From: Megaleporinus macrocephalus
Lineage: Eukaryota; Chordata; Actinopteri; Characiformes; Anostomidae
NCBI GenBank assembly: GCA_021613375.1
Contig: CM038711.1
Location: 22,612,223-22,676,222, forward strand
DNA: 64,000 bases
Direction of reading: 5' to 3'
In this document: positions 46,235-59,000 of the stretch, piece by piece
How the letters are laid out: every line of letters starts with the position of its first letter
How positions within the stretch are numbered: position 1 is the stretch's first letter
The notes under the pieces: model-generated
The model's database searches: none
Told to the model about the DNA's origin: nothing
The model's input: the letters and a program-made list of their open reading frames with translations, nothing else
Program-made: the position numbers and the translations under genes

Positions 46235-47145
46235 GAAGATGAGACTTCAGTGAGAGGGGCCTAGCTCTGGCTCTCAGCCTCGAACTGCTCCTCGTCTGAC
46301 TGGAGTGATCCAGCGCTGCCTGCTGAAACTTAAACTGGACATTCCAGACAGAAAGTTGTACAGATATGATACGTCTTACTTGCCATAGCAATTAGGAGGG
46401 GAAGCTCTGAGCACCCTCTCTCTGTGTAGAAGGGAAGTATGACTGAGGGCAAGATGTCAGCCTACAGCTTGATCCCTCGCTCCGTCCTGTCAGCTCTCTC
46501 CTAGTTTAAAATGCAAAAAAGAGTTTGATTGGCCACTTATGTATTGAATGACCGTATGCCGATCTGTGTTAAGCCCACCTGTAACTTTTTGTTCAACTGC
46601 AGTCCACCACACTAAATTGTTAATATAAAAAAAACCAACAGTTATCATAATCATAGTCTGTCATGGTCTGTGCTGTTAGACAAACAATGTCATATTCATT
46701 TGAGCGAGGTTCAGTCTTATCTGATATTGGAACACTGTTATAATGGTTCAGTTGGTGATGGTGAGAGCTCCATATCTTACCTGCAGCTTTAGAATCCAAA
46801 CTAACCACTTGTTATACCATAACCTCTCTTGGGAATGAGCCATCTTTAAACTTTTTATTCATTAAAAATAATGTTAATACATAAATATTGAATTAAAAAG
46901 ATGAGCAACTGGCTGATGTTTGCTGTCCTGTGGAATGATATTTGTTTACACTTCTCCTTATTGCAAAACGCCCCGCCACAACTGTAGATGAAGAGATTCT
47001 GCATACTGGAATAAAAAGGAAATGTTATATGAGTTTCTGTGCCATTGCTTGGCAGCAGCACCTTGCATGTGTTTTTGAGGCAGTCTTTCATCTACTGTAG
47101 CATTTGCAAAAATGAATAAAGCCTAAAATAAAAAACATTCAGTAA
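46235..47145 (+). other. aars1: aars1 3' UTR and polyadenylation signals
   Basis: Non-coding sequence after the TAG. Two AATAAA signals (47115-47120 and 47127-47132) suggest cleavage near 47140-47150, a 3' UTR of about 0.9 kb. Inferred from sequence. Confidence 0.65.
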
Positions 47146-47195
47146 GACTCGTACTATACATCACACGGAAAGACTTGCCTTTTTTCAAGTCTGCA

Positions 47196-47201
47196 TTTAT
47201 T
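47196..47201 (-). terminator. candidate polyadenylation signal for st3gal2
   Basis: AATAAA on the minus strand. If used, st3gal2 would have a 3' UTR of about 4.4 kb ending within about 50 bp of the aars1 3' end. Nearer signals (for example minus-strand AATAAA at 47747-47752) are alternatives. Confidence 0.35.
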
Positions 47202-50200
47202 TCTTATAATAGCATAAGATAAAAACAGTCCATACTTACACATACAGATTGAGGTTGGAAAAGGAAGGAAAGAGAGCACTGACCCAGTGATGGTCAACTA
47301 CACCACTAACGAGGAGGAGTTCTGATAAGAAGCGCAGTAAAACACTGGTAGGATATGTACAGTCGGGTGTCGGTGGATTACTTGTTCATCTGTGGGGCCT
47401 GACAGCTGAAAGAAAAGCCCCCCGTGTGGAAAATGTGTGGATGATTTAAATCAGTTGAGTGTAAGCATTAGCAGGCCAGAGCTTTCAGTTTATTCAAATC
47501 ACAACAATCTATAAAAGAAAATGTCACAGATCACATTGGCCTTCCTGACTATCTGCGTCAACCACTGCAATCATATGAATGAAAAGAGATTCCTTCTGTT
47601 CCATTCGAAGGAGCGAGGAACAGATCTGTGGGCCTTTGCTGTGAAGACTATGTTAGTGGTCTGTGTAGAGTGACACAGAAAGAGAGTGGATAAGACGGGC
47701 CGAACTGACTCGTCTTCTGTACATCAGAGGAGAGGTGGGCTGTTCATTTATTTATTTGGGTTTTTTTTCAGTATATTCATATTTTCCTCCTTGTGGGATG
47801 ATGAAAACAAATGGCCTCTTTCACCACCAGTTTTTAGGAAGAAATTTCTTCTAAAAATCTGATGTTGATTCTGACACTGATTTTTCTTATTTGGGATTTG
47901 TTCTTGGAACCAAACTGAATTTAATGCACACTCAAGCACAAAGGTTAAAACAATTCTGGGGTTTAATAACACAGTGTGAATCTGGTCCTTCTTAAGAACA
48001 CATTTAAGAAAAATGTAAATATTGGTGAATGAGGCCCACACTTCTTTAAAAAGTTCAGGCTTTTCAGCATTGATCATGGTCTTGGATTAGTATTTGGCCT
48101 GCTGGACCTAAATGGAAATAACTTTTTTTTTTATTTTAAAAGAAAATCTAATCAAAAAATCAGTAATACCAAATGACTGGTTACTTATGGGATTCTTTGG
48201 TGACAATTGCACATCGTTTTAAAGGAAAAATTTAATCTGCAACAGATTAGCAAAAATGAGTATTCATTAAATCACATTGTTCTCTCACAGGTTTCTCTTA
48301 CTCTTCATAACACTGTACCCACCCTAGAGTACAACCCATACAATTTCTAGTGCCCTTCAGACGGTGTATATCAGGGAAGGTAGGCGCGATAGCTGGTTTT
48401 TAGCTTGTAAACCATGAGGGCAGAGACGAGTGGACTGTGGGTGGAACAGGCTTCACCCTGGTCCTGAAGGCACAGTACTCAGCAGTGGTGGAGGAGAGTG
48501 GACGAGCTTCAGGGAATGGAGGGTGTGCTGAATGGGAGGGGCTCTGAAAAATAAAATCCTCACTTAGGATTGTGTGTGTGTGTGGCCTTTTGCGCAATTT
48601 TGCCCTGCTTGGGAGCCGAAATGGCCTTGTGATGGACCATTGAGAGAGAGAGAGAGAGAGAGAGTGAGAACATGCTCGAGTAAAAAGGTCTGACTGGACA
48701 GCTCAGGACAGGATGTTTGAGTATGAGGTTTCTGTTGCACTGCAGGGAGGATGTGTCCATAGCAAGGACAAGGCACGCAAGCGTGTGTATGTGTGCGTCT
48801 GCATGTGTTTTCCACACTACTGGAAACAGCTGATATGTCTACACCTCAAAAAGATTCTACTGCACCTGAAAACATGGACTACGCCAAAGCAGAAAGCATG
48901 GAGCACCTGCCGCTCCCTCCCCTTCCACAGAACACTGCTGTACACGCTCAAACAGAAAACAAATAGAAGACAGTGGAGGTCTAGACAGGGCTTAAAGGGA
49001 CACTCCGGCTGAAATGTAAAATCCACCCATCGCTACATCTGCTGTAAACACTCATTTTGATCCTACAGTGGTGCTGCGGTGGTCTTCAGAGCAAGATTTA
49101 CTGGTTTAAAAACGTGGACAACTCCCCCCTCTGATGTCTCTTGAAGGTGAGAGGAGCTTTTGAAAAAAAAACGTTAACTGCTTTGGGTTGATTTTTTTTA
49201 ATATGGTTTTGTTTTCTTAGCAGACATAAAAATTATTTGCAAATCATTTCAATAAAGAAGAAGGTAGCCAGTTGTATACCTGGCTACATAGATACCTAAC
49301 ATCAGCTTGTTGTCGCTAGTTCAAAGAGTAAAAAAATATTTATGGCATGTATATTGTGCTGAATGAAGACAGAATCACTGTTTTATCATTTTGTTCGATG
49401 ACCCGGGTAAGAGTACTAGTATAGTTATAGTGCTAACGGTTGATACTTTTTAACCTAAAGGTCAGTGGCAAGGTTAGCAGTTAGTATTGGTTGACACCAC
49501 AGTGATTCCCTAATGTATGCTGGCTATAGTTGTTAGAAAACACACATGAATAAAAAAACAAACAAAATGAAACAAAACATTCTAGAGTAGCAGCCCATTA
49601 CTGGCTGGAGCTGGCTCTGAGAGGCTCTGGAGGTGTGGCTATGCAGAGGGCTCCACATTAAGGCTTATGGCAGGCATGCAGTCTCCAACAAAGGGCCTGC
49701 TTAAGTTGTTTAGTGTTAGTTTATGTGTCACTAAGTGGAGTTTTGTGGGGGTGATGGGAGTTCACTGCCAGCATGAATCCTGTGGTTTGTGGTGCCTTCG
49801 CCTTTTTTTTGCTGCATGTTTAAAAAGGAGCAGATTACGTCTCCTGTTTTACTCTTTGTGATGCTGCAGTGGTGTCAGAAGTGGGACCAGCAGACTTCTC
49901 TAGCAGACTGCAAGGAAAAAAACTCTGAAAACCAGGCCCGACTGGGAACTGTGAGACCAAGCAACATGGACACACAGTAAGATAGGCTAACATATTGTAA
50001 ATAGCTCGGACTCTTAACTCAAAGCTGTACATATGCATGTCCTGCTGCAGATTCGTGGTCTCCTGTGTGTCTCACTCTCTGCAGATGCTGCAATATCAAA
50101 CTGTGAGTTCTGTCAATCCAGTGCAGCTGAGGGATTCAATCCTGTGCAACAGAACAGTGCAGAGCACGACAAACGACACAGTAAACTCTAGTTTTAGGCC

Positions 50201-51622
50201 GGAATGCCCCTTTAAGCATAGACTTTCTTTGAGTGCCTAAAGAAGCAAAACATATGGCAGATTCAGGCAGATGTACCTCACTGTCAGAAGGACATGAAAC
50301 ACCTTGATTCAATAAGCAGCAACAATTTCCTATGAATCCGTTATAAATACCTAATGGTACTGATGCTAACATGAAGTTACATGCAGCACAAAGGCTGAGT
50401 CCAAGCTGTTTGTCACAGTAATGTCACAAGAAATGTGGTCAGTCTCCAAGTCTCCACATCGTGCGGGCTTCTCAGAGGAAAGTTTAATTCCCTCTGCGTC
50501 CAGCGCTGGATTTGTCACAGAAAAATACATTTTTGTTTCCACCTATGAGTGAGGTAGTGTCCCTTGGTGGACACTAGGTGGCGGCAGAGAATACTTTCAT
50601 TATTTCTGTCAGTAGACTTTTGGCTCACTTCATATTTTCAGCTCTAGCTCTGCAGATACAGAACAAGTTTAGAACAAGTAGCACAGCTTTCATCATTTAT
50701 ACCTAGATGTCTAAACACAGGCCGTGTACGTGAGCATACTGGACTATATAAGTGGTTTCAGTTCAACCAACCACAGTGAATGTGGACCTCACGTCCTCTC
50801 TTTAAAATGCTCCAGTAAGTTGGATGATTAATACGACGTGGTAATTAATAATTCAGATAATGAAAACAGTAATGAGTGATGACAAACACTTGTTCAAATG
50901 GCTGTGACAGCACAGTGATGCAGGGTCACACCGACCCATTAACGGGATAAAACGTACCGACAAAAGAATTAAAAACTAAAAACATTTCATCTTTTTGTAA
51001 GAGCATGTAAACTTCCACTCGGTCGAGTGCACCCCCCCTGGCGACACGAGGTCTCTACCTGCTGCGGGGCAGCAGAGTCTGGCTGTGACTTCTCATCCCA
51101 GCATTTATGAACCACAGAGGGTTTTAGCACTAGGATCACAACGGTCACTATTGGCTTATCCCCACCCATCTCCCAGTCCACCGACTGAGCACATGGGAGG
51201 CAGGCATGAATGGGATGATTGACAACCGTTATGTTCAGTTACATACTTTTGTGTATTAGCTTTCTGCAGTCCTTTCAGTGAACATGAGCCAGCCGTATCA
51301 GCTCTACATGCTGATTACCCCGCCTGCTGGCTTGAGGGAGGACCATGTATCTGTGTCCATCATTCGTTCAGTTCCTCTTCCTGATTGAGGTAGGCCTGGA
51401 AGGAACAGTTACAATCACCTCCGCTCAAAACCACCAGTGAAAAGGGGGGCCAAATTCCTGATCGGGACTGAGCATTGGCGAGGAGGTCCTGAATCTTTCT
51501 TCAGGACCCTTTCCGTTCTGAAAGCACTAGAAGACAGTACACAAGCATAAAAGAAAGTCAGCTGGAGCAGGGCTAGCATGGTTTGCTGATTTTGTCCACC
51601 CACTGACACCAACTCTAGGACT
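47202..51622 (-). other. st3gal2 3' UTR / downstream region
   Basis: No coding exon is convincing. It contains sequence resembling a foldback MITE near 47860-48095 (ending 'gtgaatgaggccca'), a (GA)n tract at about 48643-48664 and the TTAA-flanked element at 48996-50211. Minus-strand reading frames in 48400-48820 are rejected as exons. Confidence 0.45.
48996..50211. mobile_element. TTAA-flanked non-autonomous DNA element
   Basis: A 1216-bp element bounded by TTAA at 48992-48995 and 50212-50215. Terminal inverted repeats are AGGGACACTCCGGC on the left and AGGGGCATTCCGGC as the right-end reverse complement (12 of 14). Target and ends suggest a piggyBac- or Kolobok-type element. No transposase is recognised inside. 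Confidence 0.75.
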
Positions 51623-54600
51623 TCACTTCCCAGGAAAGACGGTGATTTTGCCAGCCTTGGCCAGCCGGTCTATGATCTGGGCCTCATAGTCAGCGTCATG
51701 GACACCAGTTTTACGAAACTCTCCGGAGTATCGGTTCTGCTCCCAGTAGTGGTGCCAGTTCCCCCGGCTGTCTGCTCCAAAGCCAAATACATTCACCTGA
51801 GCCAAGACAGAGATTATCGTCGACACATTCTCTTTCAATGCATTGCAATAAAGAACATTAGAGCATACAGAGTGAACATTGATGGAGTGAGGAGCATATG
51901 ATTTAGAGATGGCATGATCACACATTTCTAACATTGATACACCTTGAATTCTGGCTGACCCCTAATTGCTATTGAGTGTGTTTACATGCACTGAACAATC
52001 CAATAACTGCATTAAATCAGGTTTTGTCAGTAATCTGTTCAACATATTTACACTTGAGTAATGTGCTAGTACACATGAGTCACACAGTAACCGCATGTCA
52101 CAATAAAGCTCAAACTTCATGCCTTTTTAAGTCACCTTCCCTGAAAATCTAAACGTAAATTATGAAGAAAAATATTTAAATCCTACATTTCGTCGAGTTT
52201 CAGCATCGCTTCAAGAATGTTTGGTCATTAAACGCTGCTTATTTTAGGAACTGTGGTCTGTTTTTGCACATTGACCGACCAAGGAATCCAAAAGAAAACA
52301 GATTTTATAATCAGATTTCTAGGCCTTCATTCGATCCAAGATGCACGCTGGTTACATGACCACTTGTATAATCAGACAACTGCACAAATCAGATTATGAC
52401 CAGATTATTAAATGGATGTAAACACACTCAGTGTTTTTCTTTAAAACTACAAAGCTTTCAAATGAGCCATTCATAATTAAAGCCCTTCACTTGAGAGCTT
52501 TCTGAACCATGCTCAAACACTACTCAACAGCATGAACTACCCAACAGCATGAAACATAATTCTTAAATCTTCTTTCTCTTTATATTGCAGTCCTTCTTTT
52601 TTTGCAGACGACTACTGGAAATAACAGTATGCTCTTAATGACCTGCCTGGTATTATTGAGAGGTATAAAAACAATGAATATGTGAAATTGGTGTAATAGG
52701 AGTTTTCAGGAAAGGCGTAGTCTTTAATGGGCGAGGATGGAATGAGGTTCGCCACTTTGCCAAAAAATGCATCAGCAAATCCAACAGTTTAAGGACATTG
52801 GGCCTCATTCAACAGTATTCTTTCTTTTTTTTCTTGAGAAAGTTCTTAATGTTCTTAAACTGCAGACCTCAACTTGTTTAATAACAAATCCCAAATAAGA
52901 AACATTACTCAATCTGTGTAAGTAGATTTTAATTTCTTCTTAAGAATAGTTAGTGAATGAGGCCCAGTGATCCTTAATAAGTGGCAGCAAGGATTTAAGG
53001 CATTTCACTCTTGATGCACCCTATCATCATCAACAGAGTCAGAGTTTTAATGCCACTGCATATACACCGATCAGCCATAACATTAGAACCACCTACTTAT
53101 ATCTACACACATTGTCCACGTACTATATAGGAGCACTTTGTTGTTCAACGATTACAGACCGCAGTTGATCTGATTCTCTGAATACATTGTTTATCCCCTT
53201 TTATCTGGTTCTTTAATAGTCAGGACACCCACAGGACCACCACAGAACAGGTACTATTAGGGAGGTGGACCATTCTCAGCACTGGTGAGAAAGTAAGTGG
53301 TCTGTAAGTGCAGAACTACAAAGTGCGCCTGTATTGTAAATAGAGCTGATAAAATTGATGCATGTAGATACAAGAAGATGCTTTTAATGTTATAGCTGAG
53401 TGATGTACATACACATTTTTGAGCAAATTCTACAGCATGCTGGTGCTAGACTGGCCTGCATGCAGTGCAGATGTGTCTACCATTGAAAATGTGTTAGACA
53501 GCACATGGTTCTGTCTGTCTTTGAATCGTGTTTGCAGGCATCCAAAAACAAGAAGTTTATAAGGTAAAACTTAAAATACTGTTTTTGTACTGCTTCTCAA
53601 ATGTACATTTTGTACTGCACTAATCTTTGCTGTCCAAAAAAATATATTTTTTAAATAATAATAAAAAAAAATCTTAAAAATTTTCCACATCATTTGAGTT
53701 CAATGAAGCTCAGAACACGTTTGCTTTCTTCTGTAGTTCTGCATTACTAAGTGGGCTACGTAAAGCCTTCTGCATTTAATAAGCATTTCATATAGTGTCC
53801 CAACTTCTTTGGAACTGAGGTTTAAGTATTACCAACCACATGACGAGCAAACCTGCAACTGTTCACTTAAAGTCTTTCACACAACCCTAGGCTCGGACGG
53901 CTTTTCACACTAGAGCTTTGCGTTGGTGCAATGCGTATGCTCTTATGTGCGTTATTTACCTCGTCACATACGTGCAGGGCGAAGAAGAGGACCAGCATGC
54001 CTGTGGAGGGGTAACGTCCATGGTGCCGTGTCCAGCGGTCGTGGATGTACTTGAAGAACGCTGGATTGAAGATCTGAACCTACACGAGAGCAGAGGAGAC
54101 ATTTATCACAGGCAGACAGGCTGGGTGCAGGGTTTGGAGTAGCAGCTCACAAGTAACACAAAACGTCACAGCCATGAGTCTGTTTGAGTTTTTGTTTTTG
54201 CCAGTATGGGGTCTGACAAGTGGTAGGCTAATGATTGTCGATAATGATGATAGATAATTACAGATACAGACAATAGCTTCGTCTTATTTTTTTTTGCTCA
54301 CAAAACTCAATACCTTTTGATGTCTAGTTTATAATATTGTAATTATCACTGGATAACAAAACTATTAAACTATTAATAGGACAGGTGATTCTGAGCTTCT
54401 GTACAATAGTGTACAGAACATACCTGATCCTAGAACTCAATGGCGTTTGGGTACAAGCATGGTTTCTTTCTAAGGATGGACAGAATGATGGCAGTGTGGC
54501 AACACAGCACATTTCAAAAGACCATAAGGGGACCATGAAGGGGTATAGATTACCTTGTCCTTATCTACACGCAGAAACTGCTTCACTGGCGCATAGGTAC

Positions 54601-54995
54601 TGAGAGAGAGAGAGAAAAGAGAGCAAGATGAGACAGAGAGAGATTAATAGAGTGAAATGTTTTTAAATCATAATTAAATGTGTAAGCTGTAAACAAAGAC
54701 AGTTCATTTGGTGTGAAATACACTGTTGTGAGGAAACTTGCTGAGTCAGAACTGTCCACAGTACGACCGGACATCTTAAATGTTTAATGCCTCTAAAAGA
54801 TCTCTCACAAAAAACAGTCACAGGAAATGATTGTGAATAAGCCGCCTGATGTCTGAGACTCTGCTTAGTAATAGTTTCACAGTTTTTAAAATCCATTTAT
54901 AATAGAGAGATTCATGGAAACATGCAAGGCACTATAATAGCACCCAAAGAAACGATGTGAAATTTCTCTTTATTTATGTGTTTTATATGTCTATG

Positions 54996-55038
<43 letters not shown>

Positions 55039-55242
55039 ACAAGTGGAAGTGTGAGACTGCAGACTGCTATGAACTTGTGAACAGAATGTGTGGGTGTTTC
55101 ACAGTTGCTCAGCTGTGTGAGACTGCATACTTGTCCAATGTTTGTATGTGTATCTAGTCCAGTTTTATGATGAAGAGGGGAGAGCCTGAGAGGAGGACTG
55201 CAGCCATTTCTGACCATGTGGAGTGAATGTAAAAGACTGTAG

Positions 55243-55287
<45 letters not shown>

Positions 55288-55993
55288 GTACATATTCTGA
55301 AAGACTAACCTACAATGTCTGGACTAAGAAAATGGTCCTCAGTTTGTAAAATGAATTCTTTTGTTTTGATTCCTTTATTTACTTATTTACAAAAGCTACA
55401 TGTTTATCTTGTTTTACCTGAAAGAATAAAACACTTTAGTTTTTGTAACAGTTGGAAAAGTCCTATTATACATCTGTACATGTTTAACATATACAGTGCC
55501 ATGAAATAGTGTCCACTCCCCTTCTCTCAGTGAATGCCTTCAGACATCTTACCTGTTGTTTGTACTCTAGCTAAGCCAGGAAAGGGAGGCAGTATATACA
55601 GAGCTCACCCTTGACATGTGCCGTAGGGCCCACGCCCAGCTTTAGTGGGGGAGCTTCTAGGTTAACAGAAAGAATGTGACGTTTGTGCATACTAGTTATG
55701 TTTAAGGCCTTATGTTCAGTTATGTCTTGTTTATTTTTGTTCAAGGTGAAACCCATTCTTGTAGGGTGGTCACACCCTGCAGGGTGCAATGGTTCCAACC
55801 AGGGGAAGAAACTAGTACTGGGGGGACTAGCTGGAGAGTAGTGACCTTGGGCTCACATACCTTTTGTGTAAATATTAAAGAACTAATATAATATAATATA
55901 ATATAATATAATATAATATAATATAATATAATTGGCACCGATTGCACTGATTTGCATGTTAAAGTTTGTTCATTAAAATAAATAAATAAATAA

Positions 55994-56072
<79 letters not shown>

Positions 56073-59000
56073 TATGCTTCATACGGTTCTCTACCGTGTG
56101 TAAAAGGGATGGCCTTGTGTAAAAAAGGGGGTGCTGCTCTATGTGTCTGTGAACGTGTATGTTTGTGTGCATGGTCTCTCACAAGCGGATCTGGCCGGTG
56201 GAGAGAGCGCTGGTGATCCAGAGCAGGTCTAGAGTCTTGAAGGGCACTAGAACAAAGCTGACGTTGGCAGCAAGGTTCTTGGCACTTTCTGGGTACATGA
56301 AGTGGTGGGTGGTGTGGCTGCCCACGTCCTCTTCGTATCCAACTGTGGGAGCCAGGTTTATTCTGGAAAACAACCAGTGGTTACTCACTCAGCCCAGACA
56401 CTTGCAAAAGACAGCTCATGCATTTTTATTGGCACCAAACTCCATTACTCTGCCATATTAGGTTTCCTTCACGTAGGGCTGGAGTAAACGAACAGATAGT
56501 TATGGCTCTCTTACTGACATGAGTCTGAAGGATTGCACGACAAAAATGATGCAAAGGCAGACAACGTGGTTCATTTAGAGCTGTGGTGGAGTGCATGACA
56601 ACGTGTAGGTAAAAAATGTTCACTCTCCATGGAGGCTTGACAAAGTGTGATTGGATCATGACCACAATAGTGCTGCAGTCCGCAGGTCGAGCCTCTGCGC
56701 TTCAGGAGGACTATAAATATAGCGAAGCTTAAAAAGGACATTTTCAACGTTCAAGGAAAGCCAGGAAATTACTGGCACCAGCACCATAAATCAACCTAAA
56801 TTACGCCGAGTGGGACACACAGACCAACAGACACCACTTTCAGGAGACACTCACATGAAGAATAGCCAGATGAACAGAGAGAAAGACAGAGATTTAGTGA
56901 CTAAACAGATAAAAAGAAAAAAAAAAAACACTTGGTTGCCACCAGTTTATTAGGCGCATATACCTTATCACAGTCATTTTAGTAAACATAAGAAGACAGC
57001 TGGAGGTTTTCAATTCTGTGTACAGTTTATTGTGTGAAATTCTGAGACCACCTTCATTTCCTTTAAAGGGACCAATTATATTTTTCAGTGTTTACCATTT
57101 TATTTTGGGGTCCATTAGCAATAGATTAAAATAAATTAACAAAAACAAAATATTTTTCTCATGATGTACGTCTGTATTCACCCTCTGATTTTAATGTATT
57201 CAATGTTCTGATTTTGAGCCAGAGTCTGATCTTCAAAGTCCTGAAACTGCGTTGTGTAAGGCTTGCAAAGTTTGCTAGTAGGCAGGCAATGAGGACTGTG
57301 TTACGAGATGACATCACAGTGTTACAGGGAAAAGAGCTAGAATTGCAGGGCATTAAGAAGAATGGTTTCTGTGGGAGAGAGTTTTTCTCTCTGGCATGAA
57401 CTACGGGCTTTATAGCTGTGCAGACCGTTTACATGCACCATTTTAATTTCCAGTAAAAAGGGCCATTAGGTTATTTATTTAGCAGGAGATGTTTCCAGGG
57501 GAGTTTAGACAGAAGGTAAGCAAAAGGCAGCCAAATAAGGTTGTCCAGCGTGACTTTTGGTGAGCTGTTGTTGCTCGTAGAGGCTCTACAATAATAGCCC
57601 TTACAGTTGACTGGGACATTGCTGGCCGGGGGCGTCCTATGACAGTGCCATGGTTAAAGTCTACATCTTAAAGTTTATTTCTGGAGGTTGCATTGTCATG
57701 TGCTTAGTTTTGCACACACACAGTTTTGGTCATACCATATGAGTATCTCTAATAAAACAGACAACGAGTTTAAAAGGTAAGTGTTTCTAATAAACTGGCA
57801 AGTATATATATAGAATGAAGTACAGAAGAAGAAGCAGAAAGAGAAAGTATGAGTGACAGACACAGACTAAGAGAACAGGTGCCAGCTAGGTCTCCGCAGA
57901 GAGATACAATTCATTCATGTTCTGTCCCCATCTTTGTCTATTAGGCTGAAGATTTACTGTACGTATTTCCCCGTATGCTCTCTCCTTCTCTCTCACTCAT
58001 TTTATTTTTGAATGTAAGCTTACCTTGTCTACAGCCTCTATTTCCCCGCAGACGCTGGCTTCCATCCCCGACCACATGTTTATAAAAAAGTATCTGTGTT
58101 TGCTGTGTGCTTATTTAAATTTGTGTGCCTTCATTTCTTCAAGTGTGCCAACCCGAGTATGAAAAGATTCAGGAATTAGCTGAGCTGTTTTGTGCTCTGC
58201 TACAGGTTTTTGATGTTAGTCTTTGGCAATAATCTATATGTTTCTTCATCTTTATCCTCTTAAGAGTCGAAGCCTCTCCAGGAACCTTGCGGGCCTGCTT
58301 AAGCCTCTACAGAAAATATTATGATCTTCTTCCAATGATTAATGCAAGAGAATTTCAGATTAAAGGCGTAGGTGTGGGTTTGCTTAGTAATGATGGCCAA
58401 AATAACAGGTAACGGCACCTTCAAGGCACGAACAGTAAGCTCAGCGGCACAAATGGAAAAAAAGAAATATATACAAGCTACCCTGTTCTCTGTTCTGCCT
58501 GTTTTATTCCCCCTGGATGCTTCCAAACCTCACACCCACTGACAGTGGTTGCCAGAACACAAGGGCTTTGTGTCTATTCTATGAAAGATTTATTTCACAG
58601 ATATCTGAAAGGTCTGGCGGTACCGTGGTGTGGGGGAGAAAACAGATGTGTTTTGTAGCTGTTCCAGCTAAGAACAGAGGGTGGCGCACCAACTGATTTA
58701 CTACAGACTTAGTTATGGGGCCAATACCATTTGTTACAGGTACAACTGTAAAGCCAGCTAAATTTAATATATATGTTTGGCAAGAGCACATCTACAAACA
58801 GTCTCTGTTCAGGTTTAGAGCTGTCCATGCAGTTTTAGGCTTTTTTCAGTTGTTCCCTTTCCTTTAGTGTGTTATGGAGTTTATGTGCATGTAAACAGTC
58901 TGTCAAGGTCAGAGCAAGAAACTTTCTCCCACAGAAAGCACTTTTCTCAGCTGCATGAAATGCCTTGATAAAACTGTAGCCTTTCTCTCTGTTACAATGT

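Noticed and set aside
48400..48817. Minus-strand frames preceded by an acceptor-like TTTTTCAG, considered as an extra exon
   Set aside because: No recognisable protein family, compositionally biased, and inside the probable st3gal2 3' region; the frame gives no homology I can name.
53918..54142. 74-aa plus-strand frame over 53960-54079
   Set aside because: It is the antisense shadow of the st3gal2 exon encoding the S sialylmotif.
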